DNA of 64,000 bases from Chryseobacterium echinoideorum (GCF_007474535.1 NZ_VKNW01000006.1:124001-188000); one strand, 5' to 3'; numbered from the stretch's first letter, positions 43,599 through 52,632 are shown. Notes: generated from the sequence alone by a model not told the origin. Numbers and translations are program-made.

Positions 43599-44809
43599 TG
43601 ATTAATTCTAACTTGTCCTATCAATAATTTTTGCATCAATCCTTTCTTTTGAAATTTTAATAAATTTAATTTTATTATATTTTTTCTAATCTCGAGTTCA
43701 GCCGATTGCAAAATATCTGCTATTTTATTTTGCTCATCAAGATAAGGCAAATCAATAGTTATTGAAGCCATAACATTATTCATAAGTTTGGGATTAGCCA
43801 GCGTTCTTGAAACATATCGAAATGCAATTGTGTTTAACTTATAGGCGAGAAATCTCGGGTTAATTGACGAATCTTTTAACTTGATTGTGCCACAAACATT
43901 TGTACAATTAAATTTGCCTTCTCTGTATGTCACTGTGCCAGCATTGACGCCATCTGTGGTCCACGTAATATATGCACCGTCGTAATCATATGTCTTTATT
44001 CGCCCGAAAACCCCATCATTAACAGTTTGGGAAGAATAAACTGGATAAATACCCTGATTTTCATTTAAATATTCTTTTGAAATCACACGACCTCGCCCTA
44101 TTTTACTTATGTCCTCAATAAGAAATGTTTTCCACGTTTCCGTAAACCCCGGCAATCTTTTTTTACCGGAAAGCAGTTGCTGCATAAGGGCTTTTTTGCG
44201 CTGTTGTTTGGCGGCTATAAGTTTGGTTTGCTTTTCTATGGCATCGTCCCAGGTGGAAAGGCAGTCGGCAATGGCTTTCTGTTCTTCTTTGGGTGGGATC
44301 AAAACCTTAACATTTGAAAGGCTCTCTTTAGACAAACTATACACTTTGGTACCTGTAGCGAAACGATAAAATTGTTCTCTTACAACGTCGCAAGAGGGAA
44401 TAAAACCTTTGTATCCCAAAACAAAATTTGAATCCTTGTCCCGAAGCAAAAAAGTGTGTAGTCCAGAAATCGCTTTTGAGTCCCCAAGATTTTTAATTTC
44501 TACCCCTTTTCCAACTCCGTCGTAATCTTCAGAAGCATCCGCAAGAACCAAATCTCCATTTTTCATGTACGGATAATTTCTTCTTTCAATTTCTGTAATA
44601 AAAGGCAAGTTATTTTTAGTAAAATCCAAATGAAAATTATATTTTGTGTGTATATCTCCATAATGTAGATATTGCACTTCACCTGATTCTTTGAGAATAT
44701 CACGAGAATAGGTAGCAGTTGATAGAAAATCAAATACATCTCCAAATCTTTCAACACGCCAACTTACGGGTATATTCTTTTGCTGAATTTTAAGTAATGT
44801 TTTATCCAT
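43595..44809 (-). CDS. hsdS: Type I restriction-modification specificity subunit HsdS
   Basis: 404 residues with two target-recognition domains separated by a conserved helical spacer (IPPKEEQKAIADCLSTWDDAIEKQ ... QRKKALMQQLLSGKKRLPGF). The second helical repeat (LPYLDEQNKIADILQSAELEIRKN) closes the protein. It sets the bipartite DNA recognition site of HsdM/HsdR. It starts 7 nt after hsdM ends. A second, half-size S protein precedes hsdM. Confidence 0.95.
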   Translation of the reverse strand: MDKTLLKIQQKNIPVSWRVERFGDVFDFLSTATYSRDILKESGEVQYLHYGDIHTKYNFHLDFTKNNLPFITEIERRNYPYMKNGDLVLADASEDYDGVGKGVEIKNLGDSKAISGLHTFLLRDKDSNFVLGYKGFIPSCDVVREQFYRFATGTKVYSLSKESLSNVKVLIPPKEEQKAIADCLSTWDDAIEKQTKLIAAKQQRKKALMQQLLSGKKRLPGFTETWKTFLIEDISKIGRGRVISKEYLNENQGIYPVYSSQTVNDGVFGRIKTYDYDGAYITWTTDGVNAGTVTYREGKFNCTNVCGTIKLKDSSINPRFLAYKLNTIAFRYVSRTLANPKLMNNVMASITIDLPYLDEQNKIADILQSAELEIRKNIIKLNLLKFQKKGLMQKLLIGQVRINQ

Positions 44810-44816
44810 ATTTCAT

Positions 44817-46337
44817 TTACTTAAAAAATTCAAGATACTGATTCATTTTTTCCTGCACTTCAGCCAATTCTGCTTCCAGCGTTTCTATTTCACTCTGTAC
44901 CGCAAGAATATCAATTTCGGCTTCCTCTTCGTAAGTGTCTACATATCGCGGAATATTGAGGTTGAAATCATTATTTTTTATTTCTTCGAAATCAGCAACA
45001 TACGCAAACTTATCTTCCACTACGCCATTTTCGACGATATTATCATGGAAATTGCTGTACACTTCAAGAATATGACTGATATTGTCCTGCGAGAGGTAAT
45101 TTTGGTTTTTAGCGGCAATAAAATCCCGGCTTGCATCGATAAAAAGAACTTTGTTTTTGTTTTTCTTCTCCTTATTGAACAGCATAATTGCGGCAGGAAT
45201 ACCAGTTCCAAAAAACAGGTTCGCCGGCAAACCAATAACAGTTTCCAATAAATCTTCTTCTAAAATATTTTGGCGAATTCTTCCCTCTGCAGCACCACGA
45301 AACAAAACTCCATGCGGAATTACCACTCCCGCTTTACCATGATCGTTCAAACTTTCAAGCATATGCGAAATAAACGCCCAATCGCCTTTTGATTTAGGCG
45401 GCATGCCTCTCCAAAATCTGTTGTAAGGATCGGACATGGCTTCTTCGGCACCCCACTTATCTAAAGAAAAAGGCGGATTGGCCACCACAGTGTCAAAACG
45501 CATCAGGCTTTCTCCATTTTTATGTTTAGGATTTCGCAGTGTATCTCCCCAACGAATAATCGCGTTATCGTAACCATGCAAATACATGTTCATTACCGCC
45601 AAAGCCCATGTACTTCCATTGGCTTCCTGTCCAAACAGTGAAAAATTATTGTCACCAACTTCACGCCCTGCTTTAATCAACAACGAGCCCGAACCACATG
45701 TTGGATCATAAATTCGTGAACCTGGTTTTGATTTTGTAAGTTTAGCCAACAGTGTAGAAACTTCTGCAGGTGTAAAGAATTCCCCCGCCTTTTTACCCGA
45801 ATCTGAAGCAAAATTGGCTATTAAAAATTCATACGCACCACCAATTACATCATTGCCTTCCAAATTATGCTGCGAAAGATTGAGCCCACTGAAATCCGTA
45901 AGTAAATGACGTAATCTTGTGGATTTATCTTTTGGATCACCCAGATTCGAAGAATTGAAGTCGATATTCCTAAAAATATTGGAACCGTCGTGACCACCCA
46001 GTTTTTCGCGGTTGGCTTCTTCCAGTTCTGCCAAGGCATGATTGATCATTTCACCAATTTTAGGATTGCTTCGGTTTTCATAAAGATATTCGAAACTACT
46101 TTCTGACGGAACAATAAAACGCTCACGATCCAAGGCACGCTGAACGCGGTCTTCATTGCCTTCGTATTTTTTTATATACTCCTCCTTTTTTTCGTTGTAT
46201 ACATCTGAAACATACTTCAGGAACAGCATGGTAAGGACATAATCTTTGTATTGTGAAGGATCAATAATCCCACGAAAAGTGTCGCAGGCCTTCCAAACTA
46301 CATTATTAATATCCTTTTGGGTTACTTTATTACTCAT
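44817..46337 (-). CDS. hsdM: Type I DNA N6-adenine methyltransferase HsdM
   Basis: 506 residues. HsdM N-terminal helical domain, then the methylase with SAM motif YDPTCGSGSLLIKAG and catalytic NPPF in TVVANPPFSLDKWG. The C-terminus is a coiled coil (IETLEAELAEVQEKMNQYLEF). With HsdS it methylates the host site. Its start overlaps the half-size S gene by 8 nt. Confidence 0.97.
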   Translation of the reverse strand: MSNKVTQKDINNVVWKACDTFRGIIDPSQYKDYVLTMLFLKYVSDVYNEKKEEYIKKYEGNEDRVQRALDRERFIVPSESSFEYLYENRSNPKIGEMINHALAELEEANREKLGGHDGSNIFRNIDFNSSNLGDPKDKSTRLRHLLTDFSGLNLSQHNLEGNDVIGGAYEFLIANFASDSGKKAGEFFTPAEVSTLLAKLTKSKPGSRIYDPTCGSGSLLIKAGREVGDNNFSLFGQEANGSTWALAVMNMYLHGYDNAIIRWGDTLRNPKHKNGESLMRFDTVVANPPFSLDKWGAEEAMSDPYNRFWRGMPPKSKGDWAFISHMLESLNDHGKAGVVIPHGVLFRGAAEGRIRQNILEEDLLETVIGLPANLFFGTGIPAAIMLFNKEKKNKNKVLFIDASRDFIAAKNQNYLSQDNISHILEVYSNFHDNIVENGVVEDKFAYVADFEEIKNNDFNLNIPRYVDTYEEEAEIDILAVQSEIETLEAELAEVQEKMNQYLEFFK

Positions 46338-46929
46338 TTTTAATTTTGTTATATGTTATTGCATTAATTAAAGTTTCATTAAGGCTGATTAACTTTTTCT
46401 GAATTCGGTTTTTTGAATTGTTGAGATTTGCCAAGCCCACAATTTTATCCTGAACTTCAAGCGGTGGCAAATAAATCTTTAAATCTTCCAATTCTTTTTT
46501 AGTGACCATAGGCATATTTTGAGTTGATAGCTTCTTGCTAAATTCCTTCATTGTTTCAGGGTGATTGAGGTACCACGCTAGGAATTCCGGGGAAAGAAAC
46601 TGATCTCTGACTTTCAGGACATGAAATGAAGAACCGGGAACTGCATTTTCGTATTGGCCGTTATACACCACGGCAAAAAACCTTCTACCTTTAGCATTGA
46701 ACAATACATCTCCCTTTTTTAGAAAATATTTATCCAAGGTTGACTTGTAGAGTGCATTAGGTTTCAAATTTTCGAGCAGAACACCGTCTTCATCAAAATC
46801 TGAAGTCATCAGCATCAAAACAAAGGTATTGGTAAGTTTGTCCACATTCAGGTTTGCCGTTTTCTGCAACACAACGCCAGAATGCACACTCGCTACTTCT
46901 TTTATCGTAAAAACTTCTGAATTATTCAT
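46330..46929 (-). CDS. Half-size specificity (HsdS-like) protein with a single recognition domain
   Basis: 199 residues with one target-recognition domain ending in YLPPLEVQDKIVGLANLNNSKNRIQKKL, the helical spacer typical of S subunits. Half S proteins can dimerise, or can exchange with the full S subunit and change specificity. It directly precedes hsdM (8-nt overlap) and lies 54 nt downstream of the CBASS E2 gene, so it links the two defence systems in one transcript direction. Confidence 0.85.
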   Translation of the reverse strand: MNNSEVFTIKEVASVHSGVVLQKTANLNVDKLTNTFVLMLMTSDFDEDGVLLENLKPNALYKSTLDKYFLKKGDVLFNAKGRRFFAVVYNGQYENAVPGSSFHVLKVRDQFLSPEFLAWYLNHPETMKEFSKKLSTQNMPMVTKKELEDLKIYLPPLEVQDKIVGLANLNNSKNRIQKKLISLNETLINAITYNKIKNE

Positions 46930-46982
46930 TTGATTTTTATTTATTCCCCTGCAGTAAATCTACAGGGGAATTTATTAAAATT

Positions 46983-47405
46983 TTATTTAAGGCCATGAGG
47001 ATATTCAGGGCCAAGCCAAACTTTGTATTTACGGTACTGTTCATAATAATACACCCACTCTGAAATAAAAGGTATAATATTTACCAAAGGCATAAACAAC
47101 TTTCCCTTTAAATCGTAAACCGGATGATACAAGCATAAAGATTTATCACCATTAAAATGTGTATCTGCACACTTAATTAAGTCTTTTCCATCAACCATCA
47201 CTCTGTCGAATCTACCGGGCAAAAATGGTGAATAAGCAATATCGAAACTGTACTGTCTTCCATTTTCCGATAAAGTACCCTTTGCCGTAAGTAAATTCTT
47301 AGTAACCACAAATTTCAACCATTTGAAATTTTTCTCGCACTCTATTTTGGTAGCAAGAAGAAATCCTAAAGGAAATCTTCTTGCTTTTTCCAAATCATTC
47401 AGCAT
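46983..47405 (-). CDS. E2-like conjugating protein of a short type II CBASS
   Basis: 140 residues from the ATG at 47405 (11-nt overlap with the CD-NTase; upstream in-frame ATGs at 47414 and 47423 are possible). E2-like motif SLCLYHP carries the presumed catalytic Cys (91 in this numbering). The C-terminal IIPFISEWVYYYEQYRKYKVWLGPEYPHG is the signature of stand-alone CBASS E2 proteins. No E1 or JAB domain is encoded nearby. It likely conjugates the CD-NTase C-terminus and primes it. Confidence 0.85.
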   Translation of the reverse strand: MLNDLEKARRFPLGFLLATKIECEKNFKWLKFVVTKNLLTAKGTLSENGRQYSFDIAYSPFLPGRFDRVMVDGKDLIKCADTHFNGDKSLCLYHPVYDLKGKLFMPLVNIIPFISEWVYYYEQYRKYKVWLGPEYPHGLK

Positions 47406-48594
47406 AAAACCCATGGCTGTCATTTTTAATACCTGAAGTTGTGTTAATATTTCCGAGTGCATCTGTAAGTACAGTACCTGACGCAAAAGCACCTGGACGA
47501 ACATCACCTTTTATGATAGCATCGTACTTAATCTTCTGTTGTATATCTCTTTTATAGAAGCCACCACCGAAAAGATTATTGTACGATTTTTCGTTTGGAC
47601 TGTTTTGAAGAAATTCGTTCACATTTTTCTGAAGTTGGTCCACAAATTTCACGAAACTATCGTAGTGTTTTGTCTGCCAAAAATCTGTAAAGTTTTCTCT
47701 TCTATCTCTGTCGTCATGATTATCTACTGGATTTTCAACTTTGAATCTAATTCCCTTGAAACGATAATCATCGGCATTTTTCTTCATGATTTTAATGGCA
47801 TTAACCAAAGCCTGCTGAATGGAAGTTTCTTCCTGATATCCCTTTGCAATCATCGTAGTAAGCACAACACTTGACACGGAAGGCAACTCTTCCAAATTCT
47901 TGCCTTCATAAAACACATCCCTGTAGCGTTTAATGATTTGAACAGTTCTTTGAAGCGGAGTTTTCATATAAACATCTTTTGGCAATTCCCGCGTTTCAAC
48001 TTCAGCCTTTACCAATGCGCCATACATGGACTCCAACAAGAAAAAACCTCTTTTTCTATTGGAAATGGTATCAAACCACTCCGCATATCCCTCGGGCGAA
48101 GTTCTTGACCAGAGTAATCTTTTTTCATCCTCTGCAATCATAATCCTGTCATTATCAGTTGTAATCATACATCCCGGAAGAATATCCATATGGAAATCTG
48201 ATTTATAATTAACCCTTATACATCGCTTCTTCTTCTCTAAAAGCGGCCTGTATGTATCATGATTAGCCAAAACCCTGTATAATTCATCATAAATTTGCTG
48301 AGGCGTATAATTAAGATAAGAATCGTTTATTCTTAGCACGATATCTAAATCAAACTCCTTTCCCGGCAACGGCTTTACCGTAGTTCCAATCCTTAAAGAG
48401 CCCTGTTCATAAACATAAATTTGAATGTTTTTAAAAAAATCAGGGTCCGCTTTCAGCACATCCGTAACTGCTTTGTAAGCAGTTCTCATTTTTTCCTTTC
48501 TGGTTTCATCAAGTTCCAGATTGCTTGCTATAATAGCCAAGAGTTCGTCTTTTTCGAACTCATTATTGTATAAATTATTTATATTATTTCTCAT
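47395..48594 (-). CDS. CD-NTase (cGAS/DncV-like cyclic nucleotide synthase), CBASS
   Basis: 399-residue nucleotidyltransferase that would make a cyclic di- or trinucleotide alarm signal on phage infection. The active site is intact: YEQGSLRIGT (G65-S66), FDLDIVL (D82, D84) and a third acid in FHMDILPG (D137). The C-terminus is GFYAE. It overlaps the Nudix gene (11 nt) and the E2 gene (11 nt or more), so the three form one coupled unit. Nucleotide product and clade cannot be read from sequence by eye. Confidence 0.92.
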   Translation of the reverse strand: MRNNINNLYNNEFEKDELLAIIASNLELDETRKEKMRTAYKAVTDVLKADPDFFKNIQIYVYEQGSLRIGTTVKPLPGKEFDLDIVLRINDSYLNYTPQQIYDELYRVLANHDTYRPLLEKKKRCIRVNYKSDFHMDILPGCMITTDNDRIMIAEDEKRLLWSRTSPEGYAEWFDTISNRKRGFFLLESMYGALVKAEVETRELPKDVYMKTPLQRTVQIIKRYRDVFYEGKNLEELPSVSSVVLTTMIAKGYQEETSIQQALVNAIKIMKKNADDYRFKGIRFKVENPVDNHDDRDRRENFTDFWQTKHYDSFVKFVDQLQKNVNEFLQNSPNEKSYNNLFGGGFYKRDIQQKIKYDAIIKGDVRPGAFASGTVLTDALGNINTTSGIKNDSHGFYAE

Positions 48595-49351
48595 TGATTA
48601 AATATTTTGTGTGTTCGCCAATTTTTCCAATTTGTGTATCACCGTCCAATAAACGAAGTTGCTCAATCTCAGAACGGTCTGCCAATATATATCCTGTTTC
48701 AGGATTGCGAGGTTGATCCAAAAGTTTACGAAGAACTTCAGTCTGTTCCGGAGTAGGAAGCAAGTTTACAATGTCATAAATCAGCACTTCATAACATCCA
48801 TGATATGTGCTAAATTTAAATACGTTGGCTACTTTTCTTATGAAATCGAATTTAGGATTTTTGAAAATTTCTCTGTCCAAAATTTCTGTTTCAATTAATT
48901 CTTCGTTAAACTCCCTATGAGCATTATCCTCACGCCCTTTTTTGGTTTCGAACCATTTGATAACATCCAACGTATACCTTCCCTTGACAGTGATGCGTAA
49001 ATCATCTTTGCTAATAGCGTCGTTTTCAATTCCTTTAGTTCCGCAATCAGGTTTATAACCCCAATCATCAAAAGCAGAAAATCCGTTGTATTTTTGGTAT
49101 ACACCACCCACAGGCTGAAACTGCTCCTTGATTCGATTTCCGCGAACAAGAAGAAATTTCGAAGAACCAGGTACTTGTATTCTGATCAGATAACTAATCG
49201 AAAATCTGACATCCTGATTTTTAATTTTGGTAAATTTGGACTTAAAATAAATAATGAAGTTCTCTCTGTTTTCAAGAAAACTTTCTGCGGCCTTTTTTAT
49301 AATAACCTTGCCGACCGTTGGCAAAAAAATAGAAGTTGCAAACTCTCCCAT
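48584..49351 (-). CDS. SMODS-associated Nudix-domain protein, probable CBASS effector
   Basis: 255 residues. The N-terminus has an amphipathic or membrane-associating segment (FATSIFLPTVGKVIIKKAAE). A divergent Nudix fold follows: FQPVGGVYQKY, and after an insertion the box core REFNEELIETEI, matching REUxEExGU except for its final G. Proteins of this SMODS-associated Nudix type accompany CD-NTases. As the only non-synthase, non-E2 gene here it is the effector candidate. Whether it hydrolyses nucleotides or only senses them is unknown. Confidence 0.82.
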   Translation of the reverse strand: MGEFATSIFLPTVGKVIIKKAAESFLENRENFIIYFKSKFTKIKNQDVRFSISYLIRIQVPGSSKFLLVRGNRIKEQFQPVGGVYQKYNGFSAFDDWGYKPDCGTKGIENDAISKDDLRITVKGRYTLDVIKWFETKKGREDNAHREFNEELIETEILDREIFKNPKFDFIRKVANVFKFSTYHGCYEVLIYDIVNLLPTPEQTEVLRKLLDQPRNPETGYILADRSEIEQLRLLDGDTQIGKIGEHTKYLINEK

Positions 49352-49419
49352 AATTCAATTAATTTTTAAATTACACATTAATAATTTGCTTGAATTACAG
49401 TGCTGTACGGAAAGAAAAT

Positions 49420-49450
49420 TTGCAAATACGAATAAAACTTCATATTTTTG
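49420..49450 (+). promoter_or_regulatory. Flavobacterial-type promoter (-33 TTG, -7 TATTTTTG)
   Basis: TTG at 49420-49422, a 20-bp spacer and TATTTTTG at 49443-49450, facing right, away from the CBASS genes. No ORF follows. Confidence 0.55.
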
Positions 49451-49456
49451 CAAAAC

Positions 49457-49598
49457 AAAACAACCGACAGTACTAAAATCATAATGAGGTGACCAGCCTC
49501 TAAAATGTACTTTCAAGCATAAGTACAGAATTTAGTAGTCAACAATTACATTTAAAAAATACCAACTTCAAGTGCAAATTGAGGTTGGTTTTTTATTT
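49457..49598 (+). ncRNA. Candidate ~135-nt RNA upstream of the CBASS genes
   Basis: It lies between the promoter at 49420-49450 and a terminator. Hairpins: GAGG-tgaccag-CCTC (49486-49500) and TGTACTT-n8-AAGTACA (49506-49527). Terminator ACCAACTTCAA / TTGAGGTTGGT (49561-49589, one wobble) followed by TTTTTATTTT. Every ATG in it is closed within a few codons. Alternatives are an insertion-sequence end remnant or a leader. The 49599-49992 stretch beyond holds nothing I can identify. Confidence 0.45.
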
Positions 49599-49992
49599 TC
49601 GAGTACAATGATACGAAAAAATAATGACATACGCAAGTTTTATCAAGAGTATTTACTGTACTTAAACTATAAACTATTAATTTTCAATTACTTAAATTTT
49701 ACAGAACTTCATAAAAAATTTGATTTTTTTAAAGAAAAATAGAAATGGTAGGTAAGGTAACTGAATATTTATTAAACAAAAAGTAATTGATAATTTAGGA
49801 TTATCGACCAAAGCAAATGCAGTCATCAGAAAGTAAATCAGAAACTGAATACAAAAACACTGCATTGTATAGCAGTGCTTTAATCATCAAAATTCTGAAA
49901 GAAAAAATAATATTTTTTTGTTGCCGTTTTTCCTTTACCCTACCTACCCAAACAAACTAAAGTATAATAGTGCATTTTGGAACCTAATTATT

Positions 49993-52167
49993 TTAAAATC
50001 TAAATGAGAACTGTTGAAGGTTTTCAGCTATTGGTTTCTCAACATCACTTTCACGATTTTCAGAGATAACATCATCATAAGACTTTTCAAAAACAGCGTA
50101 GGCATATACTCCTGATTTTTTCAAACGAAGGTAGCCGTGTTTTTTCAGGGCTTTGCCCAGTTTGTGAACTGTGCTGTCGGTAATGTTCATTTTAGCTTTT
50201 TCTGATAAAACTACAGCTATTTGAGTAGTAGTTAAAAAGTTATTCGCTGTTTCTCTGTCTGCAACATTGAACCAAGTAAGCAGCAATTCCTCTTCCGGAC
50301 TTCTCAACTGATATTGTTCGTTATTGGTGTTAATTTCTTTAATCTCTTCCTGATTAAACCAATGGCGGAAATTTTCTTTGTAGAGATTTACAGCCTGTGC
50401 ATAAACTTTGTTAATATCAATATTATGCGTGTATTCTATGTTTTCTACTTCAAAGCAGAGGAAGCGGCGTGAGCCTGTTGTATCATTCAGAAACTGGGCG
50501 GTGTTTACGCTTCCTGCAAAACTCGCGCGTCTTGGCATATTTTCATTGTTGTGGCCGTAGGCTTTTCGCATTCTGATATGGGTTTTTGTGATAATTTCTT
50601 TTAAGCTGCCGATTTCTGAGCGGTTTAGATTTTCGAGCTCGTCTAGATTGATTAACATACATTCTGCTAAGTGTATCAACGTATCTTTATTGTTGGGATT
50701 TATTGTTCCTGAAAAGATATATTCTTTCAATTGTGTAGGCATTAATTTTTCCATCCAGGTTGTTTTACCTAAACCTTGTTTTCCACTAAAAACAATTACT
50801 GTTTGGTTGACCTGTTTTTCATCAAGTACACAAGCCACCATAGCTACAAACCATTTCTTAAAGCAAGTACGCCAAAGGTCCTGTTTTGTGGTGGTTACTG
50901 TATCGGCTAACATTGTAATATAATCGGTTTCATCTTCATATTTAGGAAGGTTCTCAAAGTACACCTCGAAAGGATCATACATTGCGCAGTAGTCGGAATG
51001 CAGTAAATTCCGCAAGGAATTGATACTGCATTTCACTTTTGCTTTCAAAATTTCGCGAAGGATTGAATTTTCTGTGAAGTCGGTCATTGGTTTGTATTTG
51101 TAGGCTTTCAGCGTTTTAAATTCCAGTTTCCCTAAAACTTTATTATAGCGGAAATTGTAACGATTGTTTAGGAAGTTCTCCAATTTGTCAATGTATGAAG
51201 GTTGTTCTTCTTCTTCATCAGAAAAGTTTCCATCGGAAAGGATTTTCACGGACGATTCACCGGAATTACTTTTATCGCTCGCAGATCGCGCAGATTTTGC
51301 AGATTTTTCTTTTGGAATAAACTTATCTGTATTGTGTTCCGCAGTGTTGCTGTATGCACTTTGAACTGCTGTAGTTACTTCCTTTGTGTCGTAACCATAA
51401 TCTGCCAGAATGTAGCCTAAAGCCATCGATTCTGAAATTCCTTTTCGATTGAGATTGTTGGCCAAAGCAAAAACGAAGTTGTTGCGGTTACCTTCTGTGA
51501 ATTGGATTTTCTTCTCGGTAAATCTCACACTGTGTTCGTAAATGGTTTCCTGGTTGTTGGTTGTTGGTTTTCGGTTATCGGTCTTTTTTACAGTTTGGGA
51601 ATCAGTTTGAACAGATTGCTTCGCTCCGCTCGCAAAGACTTCCGCATTTTCGTTCAGGTATAATTCAGGATCGTAGGAAAAGAAACAAAGCCTGGTTATG
51701 TCTTTTCCTGATTTGTCTATTTCTACCGACAATAAATCTTCAAAATATCGCTGAAGTTTCAAAAAAGTTTCTTTGTGCTGTTCTTTATCCGTCGAAACTT
51801 TCACGAAAATTTTCAGTCCGTTTCCGGAAGGACTGACAAACGAAGCAAATACAAAATCGTCCATTCTGATTTTTGTCTTGCACTGTTGAAGTTTTTCTTT
51901 TTCGAGTTTGTCGATATCCAAAACCATTAATCCGTTGTAATTGGTAAGGAATTCCATTTTTCTTCCTCCGTTGAATGTGGCACTTGGTGTGAATGCCGGA
52001 AGTGATTTTTTGGCTCTTTCTGCTGCTTCGGTTTTATTATCTGCAAGGGATTTTCTTAAATAAGTGATTGCGTTTTGATATACGCCGGTTTTGATATCGG
52101 AAAGGATTTTCAGAATTTCTTTTTGTTCTGTCACTTCGTTGAAGTTTTTAAATATGGTGGATTTCAT
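49993..52167 (-). CDS. VirE_N / VapE-type primase-helicase of a mobile element
   Basis: 724 residues. The N-terminal part has the BT4734/VirE-N signature (YNGLMVLDIDKL, then FASFVSPSGNGLKIFVKV). A charged linker follows (about 280-325). The C-terminal VapE AAA+ domain has Walker A FSGKQGLGKTTW, Walker B region LINLDELENLNR and RRASFAGSVNTAQFLND. These proteins start replication of Bacteroidota integrative or satellite elements. It forms one co-directional block with an HTH protein and integrase, which suggests a distinct mobile element. Confidence 0.88.
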   Translation of the reverse strand: MKSTIFKNFNEVTEQKEILKILSDIKTGVYQNAITYLRKSLADNKTEAAERAKKSLPAFTPSATFNGGRKMEFLTNYNGLMVLDIDKLEKEKLQQCKTKIRMDDFVFASFVSPSGNGLKIFVKVSTDKEQHKETFLKLQRYFEDLLSVEIDKSGKDITRLCFFSYDPELYLNENAEVFASGAKQSVQTDSQTVKKTDNRKPTTNNQETIYEHSVRFTEKKIQFTEGNRNNFVFALANNLNRKGISESMALGYILADYGYDTKEVTTAVQSAYSNTAEHNTDKFIPKEKSAKSARSASDKSNSGESSVKILSDGNFSDEEEEQPSYIDKLENFLNNRYNFRYNKVLGKLEFKTLKAYKYKPMTDFTENSILREILKAKVKCSINSLRNLLHSDYCAMYDPFEVYFENLPKYEDETDYITMLADTVTTTKQDLWRTCFKKWFVAMVACVLDEKQVNQTVIVFSGKQGLGKTTWMEKLMPTQLKEYIFSGTINPNNKDTLIHLAECMLINLDELENLNRSEIGSLKEIITKTHIRMRKAYGHNNENMPRRASFAGSVNTAQFLNDTTGSRRFLCFEVENIEYTHNIDINKVYAQAVNLYKENFRHWFNQEEIKEINTNNEQYQLRSPEEELLLTWFNVADRETANNFLTTTQIAVVLSEKAKMNITDSTVHKLGKALKKHGYLRLKKSGVYAYAVFEKSYDDVISENRESDVEKPIAENLQQFSFRF

Positions 52168-52207
52168 TTGTTTAGAAGTTAGATTTTAGAAGTTAGATTT
52201 TAGAGAA

Positions 52208-52232
52208 AAGCCCTCACTGAATTTGAGGGCTT
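52208..52232 (-). terminator. Terminator/attenuator after the HTH gene
   Basis: Perfect 9-bp stem AAGCCCTCA / TGAGGGCTT with a 7-nt loop, followed on the minus strand by TTCTCT. It lies between the HTH gene stop (52262) and the VapE-type gene. Confidence 0.6.
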
Positions 52233-52261
52233 AGAGGTTTCAGCGTTTGGAACATTGTCAG

Positions 52262-52543
52262 TCACTTTTTCGCGAAGGATTTGTTGTAGTGATCCTGCAT
52301 TGTCTTTTCAACATCTGACAGTTTGTAGTAGATTTTACTGCCTACCTGTGAGAAAGAAATTTTACCTTCATCGCGCCAAGTTTGTGCTGTTCTGCGTGAG
52401 ATTTTAAGCATTGCGATGAGTTCCTCATTATCCAGGAATACTTCCTGTTTCGGTGCTGACTTTGAATTTAACTTTTCGTTGATTTCTTCGATTTTTGAAA
52501 TTAGACCATCAAACTGCTCTTTGGATAAGATAATTGCTTCCAT
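52262..52543 (-). CDS. Excisionase-like helix-turn-helix protein
   Basis: About 93 residues from the ATG at 52543 (MEAIILSKEQFDGLISKIEE); an earlier ATG at 52573 adds ten residues. The C-terminal DNA-binding domain reads FLDNEELIAMLKISRRTAQTWRDEGKISFSQVGSKIYYK, the MerR/Xis-type fold common in Bacteroidota mobile elements. It may act as excisionase for the integrase at 53780 or regulate the primase gene below. Confidence 0.85.
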   Translation of the reverse strand: MEAIILSKEQFDGLISKIEEINEKLNSKSAPKQEVFLDNEELIAMLKISRRTAQTWRDEGKISFSQVGSKIYYKLSDVEKTMQDHYNKSFAKK

Positions 52544-52604
52544 AATATTTTTGGGTTTAAGATTATGAAGCAAAGTTGCAGGAACAAAAAAAGTCTTTTG
52601 GTCT

Positions 52605-52630
52605 TTATTTAGTCCACGTGGACTAAATAA
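52605..52630. promoter_or_regulatory. 26-bp perfect palindrome (GTCCACGTGGAC core)
   Basis: The arms extend symmetrically from the CAC|GTG centre out to TTATTTAGTCCAC. It lies between the 302-aa gene's stop (52633) and the HTH gene, a good position for an operator bound by the HTH protein; it could also act as an RNA hairpin. The half-site GTCCAC recurs nearby (see findings). Confidence 0.7.
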
Positions 52631-52632
52631 TT

